Origin: Elysia crispata
Lineage: Eukaryota; Mollusca; Gastropoda; Plakobranchidae
Direction: 5' to 3'
Length of the DNA stretch: 64,000 nt
NCBI GenBank assembly: GCA_033675545.1
Contig: JAWDGP010006277.1
Coordinates: forward strand, 92,501-156,500
Part shown: positions 14,265-25,183 of the stretch, in pieces
Layout of the letters: each line of letters starts with the position of its first letter
Position numbering within the stretch: position 1 is the stretch's first letter
Program-made: the position numbers and the translations under genes
Notes under the pieces: generated by a model
What the model saw: only the letters and a program-made list of their open reading frames with translations
Databases searched by the model: none
Told to the model about the DNA's origin: nothing

Positions 14265-14515
14265 GTTTGTTTGCGGGTGTGCTTGACTGTTTATGTTTGT
14301 GTGTGTCTCTGCCTGTGTCTAGTTGTGGAAATTGGTTGATTGTTTTCTTTGTTTTCTAGGACAGGATCGACAAAATTTGTGATGTGGGGATGGCAGTCAT
14401 CTTCTGGCAGACTGGATTTATTTACAACGGATCTCCCACTCGCCCCTGAGCTTCTGCTGAAGATGATCTGCAAGACAGACTGTCGGTCTAAGCGTTGCAC
14501 ATACAGGAAATAAAG
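11354..14515 (+). pseudogene. decayed copy of a large uncharacterised protein family with a PIN/FEN1-like core
   Basis: Colinear pieces of one large protein spread over all three forward frames, clearly broken many times. In order: a CLLCGRSARDPRKKGD zinc-knuckle-like start (about 11360); RAADAVYH followed by FRTG (11540-11600); FLKENDNKKLTVGDLC and a YFGGGELYS patch (11700-11820); RLWLQYMEMLGIL (12420); GNWNLNLHSMKEILPHL and LSTDLVIEQ (12490-12670); GATPQVDPQPLF (13100); PPAALFNPSGL and GGSLLHRINS (13160-13340); a VFDGY/PSTKDATHG stretch (13400-13450); ILIVSTAV and IGEDTNLLELL (13605-13690); AINGCDTTSRLF (about 13827-13862); GDTLDMLRYKRLWEKV (13965-14010); and a Cys-rich end CKTDCRSKRCTYRK (14470-14512). 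I know this order from large uncharacterised proteins that are multiplied in many invertebrate genomes. The acidic positions in the DGY, EDT and GCDTTS blocks recall the PIN/FEN1 nuclease fold; that function is inference. Whether the family is a mobile element or a host gene family is unknown to me. Confidence 0.75.
14178..14262. repeat. (CT)n microsatellite
   Basis: About 85 bases of CT inside the decayed family copy, between the LRYKRLWEKV block and the C-terminal CKTDC block. Flanked by intron-like borders (CAA then GTGAGAG at about 14097; TTTTCTAG then GACAGG at about 14360). Confidence 0.97.
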
Positions 14516-15747
14516 TCTAGAGTGTTCCTTAGGCTGTTAGAGTACGAAGCAATCAGCTGCTTTAACTCTTCCTACCCTGAGTTCTTGTTGTCTGTGACTA
14601 TTACAGCAAATATATCGAATGATATGGACGACTTAATAATTCATATTTATAATTTTAGATATATCTCCTCAAAACCTTAAAACGAGGTGCTACATGGTGG
14701 TGCTTTGATACATTTAAGATATTTCCGTTATCACCCAAAGATGTTCTGTGCTATCAACTGTTTGTGATGACGTCATTTTGCTGAATTTGACCAGCTTCCG
14801 ATATTTCTGTCATCGTCCTTTTTTTTTGTAGATGTTGTTTTGTAATTGATAGTTAAATCATTGTCCATAAAATCCAAACTTTTGCAATTAAATTGAAATT
14901 CGGGGATTTTATGACAATGATGGGCTCCTCTACACTGCCAATTGCGCACCTAATGTGAGAAAGAGATAGGCCTACTCAATAATTTTCCCCATTTTTTTTA
15001 GAGCCGCATAATTTCCTCACTGTGTATAGTTATGAGAATGTGATTGATTATGAATTAGCATTAGCAGTAGCTAGGCTTTATTCAGTTTGATTTAATAGCA
15101 GGTCTAACTTGTTTAAACATTAGCATAGTTTAATAATAAAAAAAGGGAAACAATTCGTTTCTAACTTGATAGGTTTTGATACATTAAGTCTAGATTATTT
15201 CTTCCTTTGTTTAGGTTCATTGAGATCGGGTGCAATAAGAGTTACAGTTACAAAAAAGACACAGTTTGAAGTAAAATGTTTTTCGTCTAAGTTAACTGTC
15301 GAGAACACATTATTAAGAAAACAAACATGGGAACTATTCTTACTCACACAACTAACATAGAAACAAAGGATCGCGAAAGGAAAGTTAGCTGAAAGAAACA
15401 TGAAGATAGTGAGTGTCAACTCAATGATACCGATAGACGACTGATTAGTCCACAAAGTTGGTATACATGTGGACTGGCCTTGTACTGATGCAAGCGAAAC
15501 TGCCTTACATTGATACGCTTAGTCTTATGTCAGAGGTCAAAGGTCCTGCACCTAACCTACACTGTGCTTTAAATTCCATGCTGTTTGCACTGTCTCAACT
15601 AGAATCTTTATAATTATAGTCCTGAGGATACATCTTCAGTGATCTAAATGATAGCTCGTCTAAGCTAAGTTTAGACCTTGATCTAATATAATCTATCATT
15701 TTGAGATTTAAGTCTGCACGGTTCAAATGTAATTGGCAAAAGAAGAC
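14516..15747. other. upstream region of ADAL
   Basis: No coding sequence is recognised. It should hold the ADAL promoter and 5' UTR, but I see no convincing TATA box, and housekeeping enzymes often lack one. Confidence 0.4.
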
Positions 15748-15795
15748 ATGGCGAATACATACATTGAAGAATTTAGTCAGAGGCTCCCAAAAGTG
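15748..15795 (+). CDS. ADAL: ADAL exon 1 (coding part)
   Basis: Sixteen codons, MANTYIEEFSQRLPKV, ending at a GTATGA donor. The FSQRLPKV end matches the FYSELPKV that precedes ELHAHLN in the human protein, and the phase (0) fits exon 2. Confidence 0.9.
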
Positions 15796-18700
15796 GTATG
15801 ATCTCAAGATCTAGATCTAGATCTAGATCTAGATCTAAAGTTCTAATAATCTAGATAAATCTAATCTTTGTCTCAAATTATTCGAACTTTCAGAATGGAC
15901 TACCCTAAGAATGAAACTAGATTCTAGATCGAAATCATCTAGATCTATATTAATTTTAGTTTTTACACTGCAATTTCATATTTTTTAAAACTCCATCCTT
16001 ATTAGATCTAGGTGGGTCATATTGACCCAAGGGAGTCAGCAAATGTATGAAAAAAAAATAATGCTTTTGTATTGAGCTTTTAAATGTGCCACCTACATTT
16101 AAAATCCTACATTTGATAACAAATTTTGAAAAGTTGTAGACTTTATTTCACAGTGTGGCATTCATTTTTATAGTTACCTAAACATACAGGATGACCCATA
16201 TAAAAAATAGTAGGATTTCCACATTTCTGGCTTCTATTCTCATGACATCTCTAGGCAGCAGCAATCATGCGCAAATTGATGAGTTAGCTCCGAAATTTCT
16301 TAGTAGCTTCCATTTTTTTTCGATTTACATCAACTAATTCATTGTAATTAGTAGTATTTGATATATTGGGTCATTATAACCCATCTTGCAGGAATAGGAA
16401 AAAGATGTCTTTTGCAATAGAAATAATTATAATGGGTCATAATGACCCACCTGGTAGGGATAGGGTTCTGTCGTACCTCAGAGCCTTATTCTATCAATCA
16501 TTGCTGCCTAAAGTTTGTAAACCTCCCAAGTCTTTAAAAGTTAACATTGTAGAAAAAAATAATTAAAATGCCAATAAACATTATGTATTGAGTTTGTTGA
16601 TTGTATATGTGGCATAAACATTTGTAAAACATCGAAGTTATCTTGTTCACTTTGTAACTAACTGTAGGCAGGAAAAATATTAAGGTATGATGTTATGAAT
16701 TAACTTACAAAAACTCTGCGAAAATGTGAATTTCATAAATTTTTATTTTTGAATCCCATCCTCAGGAGCTTCATGCACATCTTAACACGAGTTACAGCAT
16801 GAGCTTTCTGCAAGACCTTATGAGACAAAGAGGGAATATAAATGGAGTTTCAATTGAAGATTTGCGTTTAGCTGATGCCAAACCAATGGATCAGTATGTT
16901 ACAGTCACGTTTCATTTCTGAGATTGATTTTATTTAACACTTTCTCTGCATTCAATATTTTCCTTTAAATGAATCAAGGGAATTTTGATTAGTACTGATT
17001 GCTTTGTTTTGGTAATTAAAGTGTAAATTATCAATACTTGTTTTAATATCTCAAAATTTTATTTATAGATGAGTTCCCTTAGTTATCTATTTCGTTCATA
17101 AGAGAACCAAATTTCTGAATTTGCTTTAATATCAAACTCTGTGTCTAAACAGAATGTGCTATAATAATTTAATTATCAAATACACTGATCTGCTTTATTT
17201 CAGGTGCAGTGAAGTGTTGTGATGACATTTTTTTGTTTTTCCTTCCTTTATGAAAACAGAGCTTTCGTTATTTTCTCCAAACTGCACCAGATATTCAGGA
17301 CTGAGGATACAATATACTTGGTAAGATGAACAGGTACAAATTTCTTGCTAGCTTTTAGTGCAAGATTTGATATAAAGTTAATAAAATTGCTGGTAAATTT
17401 GCAGTTATGAGCCTAACTCACTCTAAGCTTTAAAAATGTGTTTTCCTTAATGAATTGATATGCTAAACATGCATATGAAGATTTTATTTGATGCAAATAA
17501 ATACTTTTCAAGAGTATTTTTGGGTGCGCTATTTCCATATTGCTTCTAAATTAGTTCTGCTTGATTAAAGTAAAGATCTGTAGAGTTGATTTCACTCACT
17601 TGGACTATCCTATTCTATTTTTGATTCGAGTTATTTTATATTTTTTTTCCTTTAATTTTGGAATACTAATTATGTAATAATGTGATTTAAATTTTATAAC
17701 CTCGGGTTGTGACTGTATTTTGGATTATTCTTCTGTAATTGCTAAATTTCACGAGAAGGATGGAGCTGCTAAAACTTTCTTGCACAAGCCTGGGGTTTTG
17801 CCTATTTTAGTTCAATGTTCTAGTTGTGCTCCACTTTTTCTTAATCCGGATAGCTAGTCCAGCGCATGCGCAGAATTTTTGAACAGGGGGCACTACTTTC
17901 CAATCCCGAAAGTGAAGACATAGATCAAGATGAACTTCAGTAAGACTAAGATAGGACTTGTAGTTTAATGCCATTGTAGACCAACACAAAAATGCTCATA
18001 ATATGTCTTAGAAAGTATTTATTTGCGACGAATAAAATCTTCATATTCGTATTAAGCATATCAAATTCATCAGGGAACATACAATTTTGAAGCCTTAAGT
18101 GAGTTGGGCGGGTATCTGCAAATTTACCAAATTACTCACAGTGCTTTTTAAATAGGTTCATTTTGTTAGAAGTGAAACAGTTTTTCACATTCGTTGTTAT
18201 AGCATCTAAAAAGTGGATGGAAATACAATTCTCATTCCTTGTACTGTTCAAAAGGAAAAGAAAAGAATATGAAAATAAAGATATTCTAGAGAACAATTTT
18301 TTTTTGTCTTGTTAAAAATTGACAGAAGTATTGGGAAAGTGTTAAAACTGTTAGTTCAAACTGTAATGTTAACTTGAGTTATGCTTTATTGTGCATCATC
18401 TAGACGTTTCTTAACTGGTTAATAAAGGGTTTGACACACATATGTACTGCACTGTTGTGGATACATTGGTTGCATTTGGTCACACAACTTTGATAAGTGT
18501 ATTTCTGGATTGAATAACACACAATTCAGTCATGGTAGAATTGTAGGATAGTTACTGAACTGCAAATACCAAGTGATTTATTTTTCATGCAAGTTCAGTG
18601 TAATCAGTCATATGGTATTCACTCTTTTTGAGAAAGAATATTGCAGATGTAATAAAAATCTGTTTTAAATGTGGCAAGGGAAAGCTAAATTGGTTAGAGA

Positions 18701-21700
18701 CTTTACCATTTGAATGATATGAGGTATGTCAATCATGCATCAATAATTTAAAAGCAATCCTCCTTCCCCCCCTCACACACATACACATACACAAATAGAA
18801 TAAAATACAAAAAAAAAAACACCCAATGGTTTCAGAAAAGAGATTGAAAGTAAGGTTTTCCAGAATGTTTGAACTTAGATGACGGAGGTTATACAAGTGA
18901 AGTTCTATTTCTATAACACGATATGTACCAAAGCAAACATATATGCCTCATTGATAAAGAGATTACGGTTATAACTGATTGTAACTTTTATAAAACTCTG
19001 AGTAATTTATTTCAACACTGTTGCTGAAATTTGGAAGAGTTGTGTCACTTTAATTATTTTCCTAAGTAGTCAAGTGCCTCTGCACCACAATATGTGAGGT
19101 AATTTGGTATGTAGAACTAAAAAAATTAATAAGCAAACAAAACTTTAGAATCAAAAAGTTAATTATACATATAAATGAAGGAAAAGATACATTAAATTTT
19201 AATCAGTGAAGTTATGTGACCAAATCATTTTCTAGTTCGGTTCTTCTGAAGACTCTTTTAAGTCCAGATGCTGCATGAAAAAAAAAAAAAGAGTTGAATG
19301 ATTTTTGTAGTCTTTACTTGTTATATACATTGCTTGATTTTATTACGTTATATATCTAAAACGCTTGTCAAAAAGGAGCATTATTAAAAAAAAAAGACAA
19401 TGAAATATCTTGTTCCCGGTAGTCATTACTTAATCTTGAGAGTTTTGAGCTTGTGCTGGTCTTTTTTCAGGAAACTCTTGAGTCATGACTATGGAGAACT
19501 AGGTATTTATTTTATTATATGCATCTATTATTCATCTGACTACAGCTGACTCGAAGCGTCATAAGAGAATTTGCCGAAGACAATGTGAAATACCTTGAAC
19601 TGAGATCAACTCCCAAACAAATTCCTGAGACAGGGTTGACAAGAGATGTCTATATGCAGACAATGGTGCGGGCAGTTCAGGATTGTGAGAAAGAGGGACT
19701 CGATATCACTGTGCGACTTCTTGTTTCTATTGATCGCAGACAAGGGGTGGAAGTGGCCAAGATAGCTGTAGATCTTGCAGATCGTTGGATGAAGTCAACT
19801 CAGGGTTTGGTACTGGGAATAGATTTCAGTGGTGATCCAAAGGTACTTGGAAACAAAGACTTGAAGAAAAATTTGTTCTGGCTCCATCGATTTTAATCAA
19901 TTGAGTTAAAACCTTAGTAACATTTAATCAGTTAACCATTTAAGCTCAAAATTATAAAGAGATTGTAAGGAAAAAAAATTTATACAGTACAGAATCAGAG
20001 ACTGTTTTTGTTTGAAATTTGGAATATATGAATTTTGTTGCACTCCACCTCTTATGCAGATATTTTCTACTTTATAGAAAAATTTCATGAATTTTTTTTT
20101 TTGCATACTTTGATCAAGTTGTGTATTGTTTGCTATCTTTCACACTACTCACAGAACCTGATTATGAAGAGTATCAAAAGTGTTTAACTTTTGTTTAACA
20201 ATTTTTTTCCTCCCACTGCCTTGGCTACAACTACCTTCACTGAGGTAGGGGATGCCACTGATTATATTCCAGTATTTTTAGATGCAGCAAGACGAGGCCT
20301 CAAGCTTTCACTTCATTTAGCTGAGGTTTGTGGAAACTTGTAATTTAGCACCATTTTTACAGAAGTAATTGAATGCACAGTCACCAAAAAGTTAAAACAT
20401 TGCTGAATTATGAAAGAGCAATATTATTCTGGAAATAGATTGTCATCATGAAACTTTTCTTGTAACTCCAACCACTAACATTTCCTTTTAGCTTTGATGC
20501 ATTTTTGGCATATCAACATGTGCTTATTAATTTCTCTTAATTTGAAGTGTTGGGATAAAAATGCGACTGAACTTGGTCTCTGTGGTGCCTTTTATTACGT
20601 GTGTCTTTGTATCAGAAATGATATAAAGAGAAAGGACTGAAAAGGACTTGTGTTAGCTTAGTATAACGTCTTATACTGCTGGACCAAAAATAGGACTGGC
20701 AGATAATTTGGTATCAGTTCACTTCTAATTTTGTGTGTTGCAAGGGTTAAAGCCATTCTTACAATATCACTACAAAACTAATGTTAAGGCTATGGACAGT
20801 ATCTAATCTCTGGTGAAATGGCTAAAATTACAAAGTGCATTTAAGAGAATAAGTCAAAGGCATATGATGGAAAACATTAGGTATTAGAATAATTCAATGC
20901 AAAGTGAAAAAACAGGATTTAATTCATTTCAAAGATATAAAAGTAGACTCTCACTAGAGGAAAAAAACAATCCATAAAGTTTTACAGTTCAAAACTAGAA
21001 ATTACTTACATATAGAGTAAACGAAAAGGCTACTTTTCTGATACAATGTTGATTCATAGTTTATAAGTATGAGTAAAAGTGTATGTTTCTTTAGGGCCTA
21101 TTTTCAGGAAAATGGTCCTTTAAAAAAAAAAAAGAGGTTATGCAATAGAGAATTTGGATAAAATTGATGTAGGGATTTTTTTAAATATAAAACATTTAAA
21201 AATTTAAATTATCAAACATGTTTTATATATGAATTAAAATGTTCATTGTAGGATCTAGGATATGTCTTGAAAAGCAGGAATATATATTCAAGATATGTTT
21301 TAGAAATCATGGGATTTAGTTGTTACTCCTGGTTGCATCTGCTAGCAAAATTAATGTATCTCTGAGTCCATATTTATACATGTTATACTTATCTGCTTCG
21401 TTTTCCCTTCTCTCATCCCTCTTTTTAGGGCTTTTGTCAGAACATTTGTCTTTTTGAGGAAGAGTCATTGGTGGTGCTGTGTGGCAGTGACCTATAATTT
21501 TCTGTTGTGTCCTAGATATCTAGGATTGTTTGTTGGGTTATGGACTACTTTGGGTGTGTAATAAGATGTGAATAAAATCACTCTCTTACAAAAAAATGCA
21601 GATTTTTTAAATTCAATTTCAAATGTATTAGAACTTTCCTTTATCTCATAATTTTAATACTTCCAGATACCGCTATATGAAGAAACAAAGAATGTGCTGC

Positions 21701-24700
21701 GAGCATGCTGTGGTCATTGCACAATGCGCATTGGTCATGGCACATTTCTACATAGATATGAATCTGACAAAGGCCATGAAGAAATTGAAGATCTCGTTGT
21801 TCAGTGGAAGATACCTATTGGTATGTGTTGAAGGCAGCTCTAAGTTAAACTTAAGTGTTGTGAAAGAAAAGCAGTATTTATAAATACAATAGTGATAAAG
21901 AAGATGATAAAATGATCAGCAACTACATGTATTAGTTCAATGCATGCATCTGAAAGGTGATGGAAAGTGAAAAATTGTACAATAGTGCTTCAATGTGAAA
22001 TCTCATTTTAGTGTTGCATTGTGGAATGAATGGAAAGTAACTATAAATTCCAGCATTGGCTATCTCTCTTACTGCGAAAATTTGTAAGATGTATAATAAA
22101 CATTGTTCCTTCCAACTCTATCAGTAAGAAAATGATTCGTTTTAAAACTGCCTTCTTCTTTTCTTTATATCAAACTTATCTCACAACGATTGCAAATGTG
22201 TGAAATATGGATTTGGAAATAGAAATCCTTGTTTTTGATTTATATCAAAAGTTCAAATCATTTAACAGCTGTGACAAGAAAAATGAATTTTTGTAAATTA
22301 TAATCAACACCTGTGAATGTAATATCAATTGGAACTGGGTTTGATATTTCATCATTTGAAAAAGCAATGAAATTTTATTGTTAAAATAAATTAATCAAAA
22401 GAAACATCCCTCCTGTGACAAAACTTGTCAACAGCATTATCTAAAGTTCTATCTGGAACTTCCAGCTTTTTCTTTTTCACTGCAATGATCTTTTAAATCT
22501 CTGAAAAAGTTAAGAGGGACATGTTATTTTGCAATACATCTTTTTAAAACCTCATGATCTGATAGTTGTCATGGTAGAATGAAAATTGTTTCTTAATTTT
22601 AAAAGTAGATAGAGAACCAGAATATGAAGAGATCATTTTTACTTGGTTGTCTTGCAATTGAATGCAAATAGTCTAAATGTCGCTTTTATTTACTTAAAGA
22701 AAATGAAATATGTATTAAGCAATCTCTCATAATTGCATACATTTTTTTGGATGCAATGAATGTATACTGTTGTTTTTTTTCTTATGTCTGGCATTCAGTC
22801 TAAAGGGATTTCATCTTGCAGAACCATGAATTTCCCTTTCCATTCCAGCGCTTAAAATTTGATGGAATTATCAGTATTGTTGGAGATTGAATCGTTAAAT
22901 CCAATCCAATAACAATAATAAAAAAAATATATTTTATTAACTTTCAAGGGCCTTTTGCCTTTTGATTGGAAAGACCTCTGCTTAGAACGATAGGTAGTGT
23001 TGCAAAAGGCCTTCTTTTGAACTACCCTTGTGGAAAGAAAACAATTTGTTTCTCATTCTTTCAATATCTATCTAGAAAGGATATATTTTCTAAAATGGTT
23101 ATAGATTTAAGGCGTTTGGTGGTTTTTTGTTTTTTTTTTTGTAAGAGGGAATTGTTCTTGATCATAAGTTAACTGGGTTTCTTACATCAAGCCTTTTTAT
23201 GAAGTTGTTTTCTGTGGAAAATGTTGTTTTCATCCTCAATCTTAGTGACGACTAGGTTCCGCAGTTGTATATGAGCACTGATTTTACAAATGCCCTGTTG
23301 AGTAATTATTGTCTTTGTTTTAATTTTTTCCCTTCTGAACCAAACATTTTTAAGCATCTTTCAATGTCTGAAATGAGACCTGTAATTATTACTACTTTCA
23401 AGGTCAATAACAGGTTATGACAAACAGATTTTATTTCATTTAGAGCATGTTTTAAATATACTGCAAACAAGGCTGAGCCTGTCTTCTTGGAGTGTGTAGA
23501 TGTTGTTGATAAAGAGTTTTATCTCAGTAGCCCCATTTGTTTTCTTGTTGATAGTGGTTTTTACTTCGTAGGAAATGAATGAATCTTAGCTCATCTTTAT
23601 AAACACTTTTATGGGAAAAAATCGTACTTACAAGCCACTTGTGTGTCCATGCAATGTTTGCTGTGGTTCCATTCTCATTAAACCAAGGTTCTCATGTTTT
23701 CAAACATTATTTTGAATATTTTATTATAGATCTACATGCTTATCAAGTGTAATTGAGGAATTTCGCATTCATACTGTATTCTCTGTGCGTTGTTTTAAGA
23801 CTATTGAAGCTTTCTTATCTCCTCTGCTGTATAAAATTGTTCTCACTTTTTTTTAGTGGTCATTGGAATGCTTCAATTTAATATAGGGCTATTTGGAAAT
23901 TTCACTTTAAAAATTTACCTTGTATTGTTAAAAAGGCTACTTAAACTACTACATTGTATTGTTAATCCAGAGGCTTGTGTAACATCTAACCTGCTAAGTA
24001 AGACTGTGGATGGTACTGGCACACATCACTTCTGGTACTGGCACAGTAAGCAACATCCTGTCATCCTCTGTGTAAGTGAACAGAACATCTTTAAAAGATG
24101 ACACAGCTTTCCCTGCTTGAACTAATTTTTGAACAAAATTTGATTATTTCATTGGTAGTTTCTTTGAGTCTAGCACTAATTAACACTAAACTGTCCCTAA
24201 GACTATGAATATGGTGCTTTTCCTTTTGTTTATCTCTCCAAGACTAGCTTCATCTATATCTTTATAACTTTGCAAAGGTGAACATTGACTTTTAGTTCAT
24301 TATGTGCTAAAAAATGCATGGTTGTAAAGCTTGTTTTATTATCAGCTTACTGCATTGCCTGCTTTTCTAAACTCTTAAAAACTGTTTTCGTCTCTCCATT
24401 GTGCTCATAAAGACTAAATAGGGAGTTGAAATTGCTATAAACTTGTGTGAAACTGAAAAATATATATATATAAAAAATATTTTTTATGAATTAAATCAGT
24501 AACTTGTCAAGACAAGTTTTAAGAAAATGCTTAAATGTTTTGTTTTGTAGTTTTACAAAGATTTTAAGAATTTGCTGGATTTTTTTTTTATCTTTATTGT
24601 AGTACAGTATGAATAGGAGATACCCACTACTTTTTCTTTGCAGTGAGAGAAAAAAAATGATTTAAGTCATAATATAGAGGATGGGCATTTTTGCGATTTT

Positions 24701-25183
24701 TATTTTGACTTTTCTTGCTATAATGTTTCAGCAAATAAAAATATGTATCAATTGGAGTTAAATTATGGAGTATCTTAAAACTTTCTCAATGACCTAATTA
24801 CAGTGAAAATCCGGAGATTAAGTTCCTGTCAACCTCATCACCTTTACTACTGTCAGTGTTTTAGCTATGAACAATTTTTTCTCTCTTCAAAACCTTTTTT
24901 TATAAAATTGATTTGATCATGCCTAAAGAAATTTTTACAACATTTTTGTATTAATTTTATTTTTTCGATTGCATTGCAGACGGACGGAAAGGGCGTCTTT
25001 GGTTGCTTACTGTCTGATGAATATTCCAGAGTGGCAAAAGAATTCAGCCTAGGAAGAGAGGATTTGGTCAGCTGCGCCCTCTCTACCACTGCATCAATCT
25101 TTGAGAATGATGAAATCAAACAGAGACTGAGAGATATTTTGAAAAAATTTTGTGAGAAAGAGCAGGTTGCATTTCCAAATTGA
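15748..25183 (+). CDS. ADAL: adenosine deaminase-like protein (N6-methyl-AMP deaminase), 8 exons
   Basis: Cytosolic zinc enzyme of the metallo-dependent hydrolase fold. The ADAL/MAPDA subfamily removes the methylamine of N6-methyl-AMP to give IMP, clearing modified nucleotides released by RNA turnover. Coding exons: 15748-15795, 16766-16893, 17260-17320, 19546-19842, 20245-20325, 21667-21820, 23971-24071, 24980-25183. They join in frame to 357 residues, close to the roughly 355 of human ADAL. Visible in order: RLPKV|ELHAHLN with the zinc HxH pair (His19, His21); KYLELRSTP; VSIDRR; GIDFSGDP; HLAE (His202, Glu205); RIGHGTF (His229); TSN (261-263); and TDGKGVF with the zinc Asp292. The start is fixed by an in-frame TAA at 15730-15732. 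Two oddities are Gly293, where family members usually have a second Asp (DDKGVF), and HLNT, where HLNG is usual. Mobile sequences sit in introns 1 and 3. Confidence 0.95.
15808..15836. repeat. (AGATCT)n short tandem repeat
   Basis: Nearly five copies of the self-complementary hexamer, 12 bases downstream of the ADAL exon 1 donor. More CTAGAT pieces follow to about 15950. Confidence 0.9.
15998..16462. mobile_element. MITE-like element with GGGTCA palindromes in ADAL intron 1
   Basis: Three near-perfect palindromes of the type TGGGTCATAATGACCCA lie at 16013-16029, 16367-16383 and 16433-16449. The first is flanked outside by CTAGG and the last by CCTGGTAGGG, so the two ends are inverted copies of one another. 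This is how the ends of small non-autonomous DNA transposons look. GGGTCA/TGACCC ends recall piggyBac-like families, but I see no clear TTAA duplication, so the family is a guess. Confidence 0.45.
16766..16893 (+). CDS. ADAL: ADAL exon 2
   Basis: Begins ELHAHLN after a CCTCAG acceptor and carries the first two zinc-binding histidines. Ends in phase 2 at a GTATGT donor; the split codon CA|A gives Gln59. Confidence 0.95.
17260..17320 (+). CDS. ADAL: ADAL exon 3
   Basis: Sixty-one bases coding AFVIFSKLHQIFRTEDTIYL, matching the human ECFQMFQTIHQLTSSPEDIL segment. Acceptor AACAG, donor GTAAGA, phase 2 to 0. Confidence 0.93.
17386..18134. mobile_element. foldback/MITE-like element with long inverted repeats in ADAL intron 3
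   Basis: The left arm (about 17386-17527) and right arm (about 17980-18134) are inverted copies of about 140-150 bases with scattered mismatches and small gaps. Shared blocks on the same strand sense include GTATTTATTTGC, AATAAAATCTTCATAT, TTAGCATATCAA/TAAGCATATCAA and CTGCAAATTTACCA. The spacer of about 450 bases has no coding capacity. Confidence 0.75.
19546..19842 (+). CDS. ADAL: ADAL exon 4
   Basis: Exactly 99 codons, from LTRSVIREFAEDNVKYLELR to GIDFSGDPK, the largest exon. Acceptor CTACAG, donor GTACTT. Reading on past the donor gives a plausible but false C-terminus that stops at 19896. Confidence 0.95.
20245..20325 (+). CDS. ADAL: ADAL exon 5
   Basis: Twenty-seven codons from VGDATDYIPVF to LSLHLAE. 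It carries the HLAE motif with the third zinc histidine and the catalytic Glu. Donor GTTTGT, phase 0 on both sides. Confidence 0.93.
21667..21820 (+). CDS. ADAL: ADAL exon 6
   Basis: Codes IPLYEETKNVLRACCGHC then RIGHGTFLHRYES, with the HGT motif, and ends KIPI in phase 1 at a GTATGT donor. Confidence 0.95.
23971..24071 (+). CDS. ADAL: ADAL exon 7
   Basis: Completes the split Glu codon, then codes ACVTSNLLSKTV and HHFWYWHSKQHPVILC. Matches the human LCLTSNVKSQTV and HHFGFWYSIAHPSVIC segments. Donor GTAAGT. Confidence 0.95.
24980..25183 (+). CDS. ADAL: ADAL exon 8 and stop
   Basis: Begins TDGKGVFGCLLSDEYSRVAK after a strong TTGCAG acceptor and ends KEQVAFPN with TGA at 25181-25183. Carries the last zinc ligand, Asp292. 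Confidence 0.95.
   Translation, partial: TDGKGVFGCLLSDEYSRVAKEFSLGREDLVSCALSTTASIFENDEIKQRLRDILKKFCEKEQVAFPN

Noticed and set aside
16366-16566. LLPKV-like peptide at about 16500 as ADAL exon 1
   Set aside because: No donor keeps both the Val and the frame. 15748-15795 gives RLPKV with a clean GTATGA donor, a start codon and an upstream stop.
19843-19896. Read-through of ADAL exon 4 as a short protein end
   Set aside because: The next exon (20245-20325) continues the family alignment and the GTACTT donor fits.
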